NCBI RefSeq assembly: GCF_022539315.1
Contig: NC_066336.1
Location: 1,554,600 to 1,618,599, forward strand
Reading direction: 5' to 3'
DNA from: Serinus canaria
Taxonomy: Eukaryota > Chordata > Aves > Passeriformes > Fringillidae
Length of the DNA: 64,000 nt
Shown piece by piece: positions 10,290 to 22,045 of this stretch. Under the pieces are notes generated by a model. It searched no databases and was not told where the DNA came from. It saw nothing but the letters and a program-made list of their open reading frames with translations. Positions within the stretch are counted from its first letter, which is position 1; each line of letters opens with the position of its first letter. The translations under genes were made by a program, and so were the position numbers.

Positions 10290-10750
10290 CACCCCTGTGG
10301 TGCCTTTGGAAGGCTTCCCCAGAACAGAGACCAGACTGAGCTAAAGAATAAAGCAGGGATTGATTCCAAGGATCTCCTCCATGGACCCACCTTGGGCAGC
10401 ACCAGAGCCCAGCCAGGGCTGCCCCCAAGATGACCCAAAATGGCCCCAAAATGCCCGGCCGGGCACGGGGTCTGTCCCTGGGATCAGCTCTGCTCCATTC
10501 CCACCTTGCAGTTCATTGTCCCAGCCCAGCTTTAGCCCAGGCAGTCCCAGCCTTGTTTTTCTCTCTCCAGCCCACCGGGTTTGTGCTCCTGGGCTGAGAT
10601 TGGGATCATTTGTCCTTGGTGCCCAGCTGGAGCAGGAATTGTTTTGTCTCCCTGCTCTGTGCACAGAGCTCACCATCCCATAATGTGAACCCAGACCCAC
10701 ACACTGAAGCAAATCTGAAAAATAGAAAAGCCAAACCTGAGGTATCACAG
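10290..10750. mobile_element. Probable LTR/ERV-derived repeat
   Basis: Contains GAATAAAGCAGGGATTGATT near 10346 (polyadenylation-type signal). The stretch 10590-10745 is one I recognise as recurrent in passerine genomes, ending AGGTATCA. I am unsure of orientation and of the left edge. A short CR1-like piece (GGGACACCTTCCACTACCCC) follows at about 10759-10778. Confidence 0.45.
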
Positions 10751-10789
10751 CCATGGGCAGGGACACCTTCCACTACCCCAGGGTGTTGA

Positions 10790-11335
10790 AGGAGGAGAGA
10801 GAGGAGAGGGAAGGAGAGAGAGGGAGAGAGATGATAGGCAGTATGACGAAAAGCTCTTTCAGATGAGCCCTCTCCTTTATCGTACTACTTCGCTTCTTCT
10901 TCGCGTCCTCCTCTTCTCCTGCTCTTTCTGCTGCGCTTCCGTCTTCTCTTCAAGCTACTCTACTCGGAGATACCTAGAAAAAGAAACGGGCAAAAAAACA
11001 ACACGAAAAGGGAGGACGAAACGGACAGGAATACATGCAACAACAGACCAAATCCTTGCCTTATCTATCTTCTCTTCGCTTCCTCACTCTTCTCTTCTGC
11101 CTTCTCTTCTCTGCTCTTCCTCTTCGCGTCTTCTTCTCTTCCTCCGTCGCGTCTTCTCATTACTCTTCTCTCCTTGCTCTTCGCCTTCGTCTTCCTTCTG
11201 CCGGCTCGTCGTCGTCTTCCTTTCTCCTGTCTGCTCTCTCTTCTCATTCCCGGCGATCCTCTTCCCCTTCTTTCTCTAGCCGCTTCTCTTCCAGCTTCTC
11301 CTCTCTTCTCTCTCGCTCTTCTCGCCGGGGCGGCC
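10790..11335. repeat. Purine then pyrimidine low-complexity tract
   Basis: A short GAGAGAGGAGAGGG purine run (10792-10832) is followed by about 440 bp of CTTCT/CTCTTC-rich pyrimidine sequence, interrupted at about 10970-11050 by an A-rich patch. It has many TCG trinucleotides, unusual for vertebrate low-complexity DNA. Open frames on both strands reflect the bias only. Confidence 0.85.
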
Positions 11336-12060
11336 ATGGACACGCCAGAAAGCCCTTTTTTCCACCTGAAGCTCCTGAGGAAGGTCTGAAGGTCTGCACC
11401 AGATGCCAGCAGGGCCAGCACAGAGCCAAAAAGCAGAGACTGTGTCAGCTGCTGGGATAGAAAGTGTAAATCCCTGGATGTTGGCTGAGAAAAGCTACAT
11501 TGCTGCCCTAAATTATTTCTGCTCTCTTCACTGCTGTCCCCAGCTGCCGGTGCTGGGCCATCCCTGCTGCAGCAGAGGCTGTAATGTGCTGTAATTAAGT
11601 GGGCACGAGTCTAATCAGTCTGCAGAGAGCCTTGGACAAAGGCTCTGCTAATCCCTGCTCTCCCCCTGCAGCAGCAGGCGATGTGACAAAGCACAGCAGA
11701 GCACAGCCAGGCACAGGTTGTCGCCTGGTGACTTCTGCTGCAGGCTGAGCTGCTCCAGCCCTGTCTCAGCAGCCCCTGAGCTGCAGAGGGGGAGCAGCCA
11801 CGGCCTCCAGCAGGGGATGAGGGGATCCAGCTCTGGCCTGGGCACAGGGATCTGAGCCAGGGAACATCCTGGGGAGAGCAGGGTGACAGAATCCCCTGGA
11901 AGGGAACGTGCAGACCCAGGAGTGCCAGCACTGCTTTTAGCAGAGAGGCTCAGGCTGGGGAAATCCTGGTCTGAGTTCAGCAGGAAGGATGCTGCAAGCA
12001 CTGACGGTGCTGCTTGTAACAGCTGAGAGGGTTCCTAAGAGCTCTTGTTCTTCCAGCAAG
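11336..12060. other. Unique sequence, no gene seen
   Basis: Non-repetitive. The part at 11460-11640 is AT-balanced with TGTAATTAAGTGGGC-type content and could be a conserved non-coding element (inference). No exon or RNA gene recognised. Confidence 0.45.
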
Positions 12061-12061
12061 G

Positions 12062-12560
12062 TCACAGAACCACAGGAACACAGAAGGACAGAACCACAGA
12101 ATCACAATCACAGAATCACAGAATGACAGAATGACAGAACCATAGAATCACAATCACAGAATCACAATCACAGAATGACAGAATGACAGAACCATAGAAT
12201 CACAATCACAGAATCACAATCACAGAATCACAGGATGACAGAATGACAGAACCACAGAGTGGTTTGGGTTGGACCTCAAAGCCCACGTCCCATGGCAGGG
12301 ACACCTTCCACTGTCCCAGGCTGCTCCAAACCCTGTCCATCCTGGCCTTGGGCACTCCCAGGGATCCAGAGGCAGCCACAGCTTCTCTGAGCACCCTGTC
12401 CAGGGCCTGCCCACCCTCTGAGTAAAGAATTTCTTCCCAATATCCCATCTAACCCTCCACACTCCCAGTTTGAAGCCATCCCCCTTGTCCTGGCACTCCA
12501 TCCCTTGTATGTGGTCCCTCTCCATCTTCCTTGTTGTCACCCCAAAGTCTCTGTTTGGGT
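12062..12560 (-). mobile_element. CR1 LINE 3' end with expanded tail
   Basis: The reverse complement carries the typical CR1 3' region (CAGGGACACCTTCCACTGTC on the plus strand at 12297) and ends in an octamer-like tail. The tail (12062-12260) is greatly expanded: CACAGAATCA, GACAGAATGA and CCATAGAATCA units repeat for about 200 bp. It is 5'-truncated like nearly all CR1 copies and has no reverse transcriptase frame. Confidence 0.92.
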
Positions 12561-12611
12561 CCTGGCTGCTCAAACAGGGTCACACCCTCTCGGGGTCTCT
12601 GCTGCTCACAG

Positions 12612-13212
12612 TGACCCCCAGATGTGTCACAAAGTCTCTTTTCCCAGCCCAGTGCTCAAAGAAGGAGTCAGAGCTCTTCAGTTCTCAGTCTCATGGTTCT
12701 TTATTGTTTCTTATCTATAAAATTTTTTCTCCTGTCCAGCCAAGATCTGCTCAGCAGGACAGTCAGAGGCACTCTGCCTGCCACTGGGGTGGTGTTATCT
12801 TTTATACTAAAAACTACCTGTACATTATTTACCATAACTTCCCAATCCCTATCACCTGTGTCAGACACTGAGCTTCTACTCTAAACCAATCTAAGAGTGC
12901 CACCATCACAGCAGGAGATGGAGGCCAAGAAGAAGAAGAAGGAGAAAGGCTGGACACACCCACATTCCTCCACCTTGCCCCCTGAACCCCCATTCTAAAA
13001 CCCCAAAAAATCTATTTTTCACCCCATGACAAACTAACTGTTAATCTACTTAGATTTTTGTGGCTTGCAGATCCTCATCTAAGGTTGGTAATTTTTTCCA
13101 TGGGTCACAATCAAAGTCACAGGGGTCTTGGGCACTGTGCCAGGGTCTCTGAGCCCCCTGGCAGGGGCTGGAGCTGTCCAGGACAGCCAGAGGGATGTCC
13201 TGAATTCCAACA
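12612..13212 (-). mobile_element. Solo LTR, family H, copy 1
   Basis: Termini TGACCCCCAGATG and AATTCCAACA give TG...CA over 601 bp. The plus-strand TTCTTTATTG near 12700 is a reverse AATAAA signal, so the element points left. A second copy lies at 43707-44562. Both contain CTCTACTCTAAACCAATCT-type sequence once (here) or in tandem (copy 2). It abuts the CR1 copy on its left. Confidence 0.8.
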
Positions 13213-13870
13213 ACACCCCAGGAGGGAGTCACTGTCCCTTAGGGCAGAGTTCCTGCTGCCTTTGTGCCCTGGCAGTGCCCACAGGAAGGGAGGTGTTCCT
13301 GGGGTGCAGGGAGCCCTGAATTGTCCCTTTGGCCTCTGCCACTGCCCCTCCCCACCGTGGCAGCAGAGGGGTTAAAGGCAGGCTGAGCTCTCCCCATCCA
13401 TCCATCCATCCTGCACATCTGACGGCCCCATCTCTTCACCAGGCCCAGATTGATTTCTTGACTGGGAGCAATGAGCAGCTTCACATGAAAAATGAGGGTT
13501 TGTGGCGTCAATAGAAGTTCTAATTACAACTTAAATCCAGGACATTCTTTACAGAGCACACCAGATTTACAGCGCTCGCAGGTGGGCGTGCAGCCCGTTC
13601 TAATTAAAAGCAGCACTGCAGATTGCTCCAGCCAGCCTGGCCCCACAAGGGCACTGCTGCTGGCACTGAGCTCGCCAGGGAGGCACCAGGCACCCCAAGG
13701 GCACTGGGGAGCTCCAGTTCCTGCTCTCTGTTCTCTCTGCTGTGTCTGACGAGCTGCCCACACCAGCCCAGCCAGGGTTGGATGGTCCCCACTGCCCGGC
13801 AGGGTCACCCTGGGCCCACCCCAGATCTCTGTGGCACGTGCAAAGGGCAGAACTGGGGCACACAGGGTCA
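13213..13870. other. Unique sequence, no gene seen
   Basis: Short CATC run at 13397-13411. The stretch 13430-13620 is AT-balanced, with TTCTAATTACAACTTAAATC and a later TTCTAATTAAAAGC, and is a possible conserved non-coding element (inference). Confidence 0.45.
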
Positions 13871-13871
13871 G

Positions 13872-14170
13872 GGAATCACAGAACATCCTGAACTGGATCC
13901 CCAAGGATCACCCAGTGCAGCCCCTGGCCCTGCCCAGACCCCCCACCAGCCCCACCCTGGCCATCCCTGCAGCGCTGCCCAAATTTCTCCCCCATCCTTC
14001 ATCTCCCCCATCCCTCACTCTCACAGAATCATGGAATGGGCTGAGCTGGAAGGGACCCACAGGGATGATCAATCCCAAAGCCAAACCCTGCCCAGAGCCC
14101 CACCAAGCCCAGCCTGGGCATCCCTGGAGCTCTGGCAGCCTTGGGGCCGTGCCCATTCCCTGGGAAGAGC
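13872..14170 (-). mobile_element. CR1 LINE 3' end with a duplicated tail, copy 1
   Basis: Read on the minus strand there is a CR1 3' terminus ending CCATGATTCTGTGAGAGTGA, followed directly by a second diverged CR1 terminus that ends TTCTGTGATTCC. The same two-tail arrangement, nearly identical in sequence, occurs at 25316-25590 (+, second tail incomplete) and 51285-51790 (-). Confidence 0.85.
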
Positions 14171-16755
14171 TGGCATTTCATGGGAAGCAGCCCCAGAGCT
14201 GGCTGGTGGCCCCAGGTACCCTCAGAACCCTCAGTGTGCCAGAGCCCAGTGTGAGGGGGCCCTGTGGGGTCTGCCTGTGGAGCTGGGGCAGGGCAGGTCC
14301 CAGGGTGACAGCCAGGGTGTCTGCAGCTGTGCTGCCAAGGCTCCCTGAGGCTTTGCCGAGACCATGCTGCCCTGTGCCTCAGTTTTCCCACATCTGAATC
14401 AGGGGAAAAGTCTTTCTGAGCAGGGTGGCAGAACCAGAGCACTTTAGGAAGGCAGGGAGGGGGTGCCTTGTTGGCCAGGCATGACTGGGAGGCTCTGGCA
14501 GAGGGAGGTGACATTTCTGGATGTGCCCCATGCCTGCCCTGAGAGGTGCTGCTGGGGATGTGCCCTCTGTGCCTGACCTCCTGCGTGGTGCTGCCCCAGC
14601 TGCCCCAGCCCCTGGACCCTGCAGGATCCCTGTGCCAGACCCCGGGCAGCTGCTCCAAGGTCCTGAGAGGAGTCACAGGGTAGGGGTCTGTGGGAGCTGT
14701 GGTTTCTAACAGAGCCCCAAAAGCAGCCAGAGTGGGAGGAGAACACAAACAGAAAATGCTGAGCAGGTCTTCCTCACCTGATGGCATTTCCTGGCTCCTT
14801 GGACAGTGCTGTGCATCCAAAATAATTTCCACTGGGGATCGGCCTGCCCCAGCCATGGGAGCAGCTCAGCCCGTCACAGAGGGCACAGGGATTAGGGAAT
14901 GAGCCCTTCCTGGTGGATGTCAGGATCCAGGATGAACAGAGATTGTGGTGTTGTGGGCAGGGGGTCTCTCCATTGCGGTTGGCAGCCCCAGCCCCAGCTC
15001 AGCCCCTGCCCTGGGCTGGGCACCCTGGTGCAGCCCTGCCTGCCTCTCCCAGTGCATCCCTGCTGCCAGCTCTGCTCCTGGGATGGAGGAGATCCCCTGA
15101 GACATTCCTTGTTCAGGATTTGTGGAGTTGAGCCAGGTTACAGGGAGCAGGGAGTGCTCACTGATTTGCCAGGGCTGGAGCCAAATTACTCCTGCCATGA
15201 GCTGCTGTTTTGGAGAACAGAAAATCCCAGCAGAAGGTGAGAGGCGAGGAAAGTGCAAAGCACCAGGACCCCCCAGAAATCACCCCTGCCCCAGCTGCAG
15301 CCTGGAGAGCTGGACCTGGGTTTAGAGGCCAGGAGATCAGTGCTGAGAGTCATCTCCAGAGCCTTTTCCATGGGGAGCTTGCAGAGGCAGAAAGGTGATG
15401 CTGGCAGCTGCTCTCCAAGGATCCCACTTGTGCCCTGGATCAGAGCCTGGGACTGCTGGCTGACAGCAAATGGCAGCACAGGGACCTGCCCAGTGATCCA
15501 AAGCCATCTGGGACTGGAGGGCTGGGCTGCTGCTCCTGCAGGAAAAGCCACCAGCAGCCAGGAGCCAGACTGACAGATCCAGGGGGACGTGAGGATGTGA
15601 CCCTGCTTGGAGCTGCCAGCTCCAGAGAGGCCACAGCTGCCTGTGAGATGTGAGGAGCAGGAACTCTGTTAGGGTGAGCCAGGAACTGCCCCCATGACTC
15701 AGCCAGTCCAGACCAAAGCTCACCACAAACAGCTACAGGGCCCAGGACGTCCGGGATGAGGGCAGAACCTCCGGCTCCTTCCTCCCTGCTCACTGACTTT
15801 CCTGATTAGAACGAGATAAACCAGGCTGTGTCATCCAGCCCTGATGTGGGCGAGCAGCTCCCGAGCCCAGATGTGAGCACCCCATCCTGACATGCCTGCT
15901 CTGGTTTATCAAAGATGTCCAAATGCCATCAAAGTCCTTCCACGTGGTCCCTGTCACTCCCACGCACACCAGGAGTATCCTGGTCTGTTGGGATGGGAGC
16001 GGAGCAGGGGCTGGGTGTCAGCAGGGCAGAGCCCCCCGAGGTGATGTGCCCCAAAACTCCCCATTGTTGCCCTTCAGAGAGGAGGGAACACTGGAGGATG
16101 GGAGGACATCCTGATCCAATGGTGTCCAATTCCTGCAGCCCTCAGTGTCCAGGGGTCGTGGCACAGAATTCCAGGCTCTCCAGAAGATGACCAGGGGTGC
16201 CTGGGGGTGAACAGGTTCATCCTGCACCCTGAGGCTGCTCCTTGTGCCCCCACCCCCCAGACAGGCCCTGTCCAGCCCCTGGGCTCAGCCACATCCCCTC
16301 GGGCTGTAGTGCCTGTTCCTTGAGGTTCCAGTGGGATTTCTCTTGGTGTAAGAGGGGCCCCAAAGCCACATCCCTGCAAGACTTCAGCCCCAGAGAGGAG
16401 GAGTCCCTCGGGTCAGGGCCTTGGGAGGATTTTGCCTCTGCCTCCCCAAATCCCTGTCGTGTTTGTTTGCAAGGAGAGATAGTGGAGAAGATTTGCTGTG
16501 GGTTTGCTCCTCAAACACGAGGCTCTGGTGTCTGCCTCACCTGCAGTTTGTGTGGGGCTGATCCAGGGTTTGGGGAAGAGTTTCTGTCTTTCCAAACAGG
16601 AAGTTTGTTTTCTGTGCTAACCAACATTTCTGCTTCTATTGCTCTGCTGCTGGGTGTGCCATGTTGGGGTCAGGGTTTGGCTCAGCCCCTCCCAGCAGTA
16701 ACTGTGCCTGTCACATGGAGCATCCCAGAAACAATCCTACAGGAGCCCCTTTCCA
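14171..16755. other. Long unique GC-rich stretch, no gene seen
   Basis: About 2.6 kb without any repeat family I recognise. Open frames exist on both strands but are Pro/Ser/Gly/Leu-rich, overlap each other, and contain no conserved motif. I cannot exclude a lineage-specific exon. Confidence 0.45.
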
Positions 16756-16756
16756 G

Positions 16757-17165
16757 GAAACCACAGAATCATGGAATGGGATCTTAAATCCCATCCAATT
16801 CCATCCAGTGCCATGGGCAAGGACATCTTCCACTGTCTCAGGCTGCTCCAAACCTGGCCTTGGGCACTGCCAGGGATCCAGGGGCAGCCCCAGCTGCTCT
16901 GGCAATTCCAGCCCAGCCCCTCCCCACCCTGCCAGGGAACAATTCCCAATTCCCAAGATCCCATCCAGCCCTGCCCTCTGGCACTGGCAGCCATTCCCTG
17001 CCTCCTGTCCCTCCATCCTTGTCCCCAGTCCCTCTGCAGCTCTCCTGGAGCCCCTTCAGGCCCTGCAGGGGCTCTCAGCTCTCCCTGGAGCCTTCTCCTC
17101 TCCAGGGCAGCACCCCCAGCTCTCCTAGAGCTCCCTGGGGCTCCGTTTTACTGCCTCCCCTTTGG
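16757..17165 (-). mobile_element. CR1 LINE 3' fragment
   Basis: Plus-strand CACAGAATCATGGAATGGGA marks the tail. The body follows through CCAGGGATCCAGGGGCAGCC and further CR1 sequence to about 17130-17165. It belongs to the same subfamily as 27755-28190 (-) and 60227-60668 (+), with long near-identical stretches, but lacks their 21-bp triplication. Confidence 0.9.
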
Positions 17166-18231
17166 ACTCATTTCAAGAGGTTGACAGGGAAGAACTGCAA
17201 GGGGGTCCTGTAGGGGGACAAAGGGACTTTTTGGGGGGATCCTGGCCACCCCTCAGCCAACAACACCTGTGAGACTTTGTGGTATGAGCGAGAGGATCCT
17301 TCGCAGAATGCATCAGGTGCACTTTGAACTCTGAAGGAAGAATGTGAAGTTTGGGGGGGGGGGGAGGAATTAAAAATCCTTGTTATCACGGATTCCTCGT
17401 GCTCCCCATCTCCCAGCTGAAACCCTTCCCTCTCTGGGTGTGCAGGAGCTGATAAGGAGGCAGGGAATAGGAGCTGGATCGCTGCACACAGCAGCCAACG
17501 CCTGCTCCTCTGCTTTTATGTAGTTTGGAAGTGCTCTGAAACTGCTGGGCACAGACACTTCTGAGGCAGCAGCAACTTTGCACGGCACGGTTGTTTTATG
17601 TCTGAACTGTACATACAGCAGTGAATAGAGCTCATAAAAGATGGATGTATTCTTGTTCTTTTTGCTGGTTTTGATTTATTATTTACTTCACTTTTTTCAA
17701 CTCTTCCGAAGTGCTGTAAATCATCTAAATCATTTTCCTCCTCTGCTTGGCTAGTTTGGGGGAGCTGAAGCGAGATGATAGTGCCTCACCTCCTTGGCAG
17801 TGTGGGGTTTGCTGGGGGTTTTTCAGGAAGAGAGAGAAAAACCAGGAAATTTGAGCTCTTAACATCTCCGCAAAGTAGCTCGGAAAGGCTTAAAGGTTTT
17901 CTTCTGTTTGCTGGCTGCTCTGCAGGGCTCTGAGGCTCAGCCTTGGCTCGGCTCTGGGAGCTCTCCTGGCTCAGGATCCCTGCCCTTCTGGGGGTGGTTC
18001 ATGGAGCAAAGCAGTGCAGGGAGGGTTTGCACACCCTGCCCTTGTTGCAGGTCAGAAACAGAGAGGACAAGGACATGACCCAGCCCGGGGGCTGCAGGGC
18101 TGGGGGGACACTTTTAAACACGCAGGGACGACTCCCAAAGCTGGCTGTGGGCTGTGGTCAGGGTCTGGCTCAGAGCTGGGCAGTGCCTGGGGATGTTCCC
18201 TCGGTCTAAGGTGACACATTCCAACACCCAG
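17166..18231. other. Unique sequence with possible conserved non-coding element
   Basis: Contains a G12 run at 17353-17364. It then has an AT-balanced, non-repetitive stretch at 17370-17760 (for example CTCATAAAAGATGGATGTAT) that differs from the GC-rich surroundings and has no recognised repeat. That makes it a candidate regulatory element (inference). No exon seen. Confidence 0.45.
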
Positions 18232-19600
18232 AGCTTCTCCAGCAATGTCCCCCTGGCCTCCTCTGTGCTGAGGGCAACCGAGCAGGGGCTCAGCACCCTG
18301 AGCTCCTCCGTGCTGAGGGTGACCGAGCAGGGGCTCCAGCACCCTGAGCTCCTCTGTGCTGAGGGTGACCGAGCAGGGGCTCCAGCACCCTGAGCTCCTC
18401 CGTGCTGAGGGCAACCGAGCAGGGACTCAGCACCCTGAGCTCCTCCATGCTGAGGGCAACCGAGCAGGGACTCAGCACCCTGAGCTCCTCCGTGCTGAGG
18501 GCAACCGAGCAGGGACTCAGCACCCTGAGCTCCTCTGTGCTGAGGGCAACCGAGCAGGGGCTCAGCACCCTGAGCTCCTCCGTGCTGAGGGCAACCGAGC
18601 AGGGGCTCAACACCCTGAGCTCCTCTGTGAGGGCCGAGAGGCTCAGTACCCTGAGCTCCTCTGTGCTGAGGGCAACCGAGCAGGGACTCAGCACCCTGAG
18701 CTCCTCTGTGTGAGGGCAACCGAGCAGGGACTCGCACCTGGCTCCTCTGTGCGAGGGGCGACCGAGCAGGGGCTCCAGCACCCTGAGCTCCTTTAGCAAT
18801 GTCCCCCTGTGCGTCCTCTGTGCTGAGGGCAACTGAGCAGGGGCTCAGCACCCTGAGCTCCTCCGTGCTGAGGGCAAACCGAGCAGGGGCTCAAACACCC
18901 TGAGCTCCTCTGTGCTGAGGGCAACCGAGCAGGGGCTCAGCACCCTGAGCTCCTCTGTGCTGAGGGCGACCGAGCAGGGGCTCCAGCACCCTGAGCTCCT
19001 CTGTGCTGAGGGCAACCGAGCAGGGGCTCAGCACCCTGAGCTCCTCCATGCTGAGGGCAACCGAGCAGGGGCTCAGCACCCTGAGCTCCTCCGTGCTGAG
19101 GGCAACCGAGCAGGGGCTCAGCACCCTGAGCTCCTCCATGCTGAGGGCAACCGAGCAGGGGCTCCAGCACCCTGAGCTCCTTAGCAAGTCCCCTGGCGTC
19201 CGTGCTGAGGGCAACCGAGCAGGGGCTCAGCACCCTGAGCTCCTCCGTGCTGAGGGCAACCGAGCAGGGGCTCCAGCACCCTGAGCTCCTTCAGCAATGT
19301 CCCCCTGGCGTCCTCTGTGCTGAGGGTGACCGAGCAGGGGCTCCAGCACCCTGAGCTCCTCTGTGCTGAGCATGACCAAGCAGGGGCTCTAGCACCCAAA
19401 GCTCCTCCGTGCTGAGGGTGACCGAGCAGGGGCTCCAGCACCCAGAACTCCTCTGCGCTGAGGGTGACCGAGCAGCGGCTCCAGCACACAGAGCTCCTTC
19501 AGCAATGTCCCCCTGGCCTCCTCTGTGCTGAGGGTGACCAAATAGGGGCTCCAGCAGCCAGAACTCCTCTGTGCTGAGGGTGACCGAGCAGGGACTACAG
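18232..19600. repeat. 45-bp minisatellite with interspersed spacer units
   Basis: Roughly 28-30 units of 45 bp (core GAGGGCAACCGAGCAGGGGC). A different short segment, AGCAATGTCCCCCTGG, interrupts the array at about 18241, 18794, 19293 and 19501, with a shortened form near 19183, giving a rough higher-order pattern. 45 bp is 15 codons, so long frames stay open on both strands. I do not consider them proteins. Confidence 0.95.
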
Positions 19601-20875
19601 TATGCAGAAGAGAAAGGGAGATCTGTGCCCACGGGAGGAGCAGACACCACAAAGCAGATTTCCAAGGGCAGTGGGTGAGTACACTGGTGTTGGAGCACCC
19701 CTGATGCACCCAGCTCAGCAGGGTGGGAACCCACACCCCACCCCAAAGCCAGGCCAGAGACTCTGGGAGAGCTGGAGCCTTCCTCCTCCAGCACTCCCTT
19801 GCTGGTCCCACTTTTTCCTGCCAGCTCCCAGCACAGGCACAGGAGGGAGGAGATCATTCCCAGCACCTCTGGAGGAGAATTTGGGTGCCCCCACCAAATC
19901 TGGATCTGAAGGGGTGGAATCTGTGGTGTCCCCTGGACTCACGAGGCGCCCACTGAGCAGGGAATGAACCCAGCAGCTGGATGAACCCAGCAATTAAAGC
20001 TCTGCAGAAGCACAGGGTGTCTCTGTCTGTTGAATTTAAGCTTTTAGAAAAATTAAGATATATTAAGCCACATAGACACAAAGCAGAAGTGTAGGTTTAA
20101 GTTTTAAGCGAGTGCAAGTGTAAGTTACAGTTTTAAGTAGAAATACATCTTTTTAATTAGAAATACATCTTAAGTGCCTGTGTTAGCCTGTAAAGAGAAG
20201 GACAAACAGAGCAGAGCCCTGGAAGCACCGAGGGCTCCTGGGGAAGCAGTGGACGGGGCACAGAGCAGGGCAGTGATCCTGCATCCCTTTCCCACAGCCA
20301 GGGCAGGGCCAGAGGGCTCCTCTCACCTCCCCTCACTCTGAGCCAGAGCCAGGCACCGCACCCCCACAGCCAAGAGCACGCCAGGCTCGGGGCTGCCAGG
20401 GCTGCTCTGTCTCCTTCCTGTCACTTTGTGTCTCTTTTTTTTAGGAGGAATTCAGCTGTAGGGAGGGAAAACGAGCAAGCTGCTAATGAAAGGGCAGCTG
20501 CTGCTCCGTGTCAGGCGTGTGAGACCCCACTGGGAGCTCAGCTGGGCACAGTGGGTGGCTGGACACCGTTTATTTTTACATTAGAGCTATTTTCCTCTCA
20601 CCCTGTCTGCTTTGTGCTCTTTATTTCTGAGTCAGTTCAGCCCCTGTCAGATGGACATCGATGCAGGATGCACAAAACTCCCCAGTAAAAGCTAATTTTG
20701 GGATAATAACAAGGGGGGAAGGGGGGACTTGGCTCAGCATCCCTTTGGCAGAGCTGTCCTTGGTGGGGGGCACTGCCTGCCCTTGCCCACATTTCAGTCA
20801 GCAAGGAGGGGAGTGTGGAACACAGGGCAGAACCTCCAAATCAAATACCAGGAATTGCCTGTGTGTTTAGAAATC
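19601..20875. other. Unique sequence with an AT-rich LTR-like patch
   Basis: 19601-19985 is GC-rich. 19990-20175 is AT-rich, with repeated AGAAATACATCTT and TTTAAGTTTTAAG motifs. It resembles degraded ERV LTR sequence, but I cannot place it. 20180-20875 is unique. No gene seen. Confidence 0.4.
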
Positions 20876-21135
20876 ACAGAATCACAAGGTCTGGGTTGGA
20901 AAGGACCTTGGAGCTCATCTCATTCCACCCCCTGCCATGGCAGGGACACCTTCCACTACCCCAGGGGGCTCCAAGCCCTGTCCATCCTGGCCTTGGACAC
21001 TGCCAGGGATCCAGGGGCAGCCACAGCTGCTCTGGGCACCTGTGCCAGGGCCTGCCCACCCTCACAGGGAAGAATTTCCTCCTAACATCTAATTTAAACC
21101 TGCCTGTCTCTTTAAAACCATCCCCCCCCCAGTCC
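20876..21135 (-). mobile_element. CR1 LINE 3' fragment
   Basis: The tail AATCACAGAATCACAAGG sits on the plus strand, followed by GGGTTGGAAAGGACCTTGGA, the CR1 3'-UTR signature in reverse complement. It extends about 250 bp and is 5'-truncated. Confidence 0.93.
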
Positions 21136-21601
21136 TTTAAGTATAAAAATTCACTCTCCCTCCTGGGGATGAAGGGAGCCCCAGGCCTGGGGGAAGGTTG
21201 TCAGAGCACATGGTACCTGTGTCCCTGCAGGTGGGCAGGTGGGACATCACAAGCTGTGCTTGAGGACACGTGGCATCACCGCCAGCTGAGATGGGGACAG
21301 GGTGGCTGCAGTCTCCTCATCGTGAGCTGGCTTTGTGTTTTAAAAGCTGCAGTGTCCTTGTGTGGGAACGGCCCTTGGTGGGCAGACTGGATTCACTGGA
21401 AAGGTGAGAGATGAGAGGGCCCTGCAGGGCATTCAGATGTTGATGATTCCAGAAACAAATCTGCCTGGCAGAAAAATCCCTGAGTCATTTCTTTGTCCTG
21501 CATTTCCAATGTCCTGTAGGAATTCCCTCACATTCCCCACCTTAGCTGTGGCTCTCTCCCCAGTTATTCCCAGTGCTGGGGGACAGGGGGGCTGGGCAGC
21601 C

Positions 21602-22045
21602 CAGCCCTCCCCAAGGACGTGAGCAGAGTGTCCCTTGGCACCAGACTGATGGAGGTGACACTCCTGTCCCAGCCCAGCCCTCCCCAAGGGTGTGAGCAGA
21701 GTGTCCCTTGGCACCAGGCTGATGGAGGTGACACTCCTGTCCCAGCCCAGCCCTCCCCAAGGGTGTGAGCAGAGTGTCCCTTGGCACCAGACTGATGGAG
21801 GTGACACTCCTGTCCCAGCCCAGCCCTCCCCAAAGGTGTGAGCAGAGTGTCCCTTGGCACCAGACTGATGGAGGTGACACTCCTGTCCCAGCCCAGCCCT
21901 CCCCAAGGGTGTGAGCAGAGTGTCCCTTGGCACCAGGCTGATGGAGGTGACACTCCTGTCCTAGCCCAGCCTCCCCAAGGGTGTGAGCAGAGTGTCCCTT
22001 GGCACCAGACTGATGGAGGTGACACTCCTGTCCCAGCCCAGCCCA
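21602..22045. repeat. 73-bp minisatellite
   Basis: Six tandem copies of a ~73-bp unit containing GTGAGCAGAGTGTCCCTTGG and GATGGAGGTGACACTCC. Identity between units is very high, with changes such as CCAGACTG versus CCAGGCTG. That suggests recent expansion or homogenisation. Confidence 0.95.
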
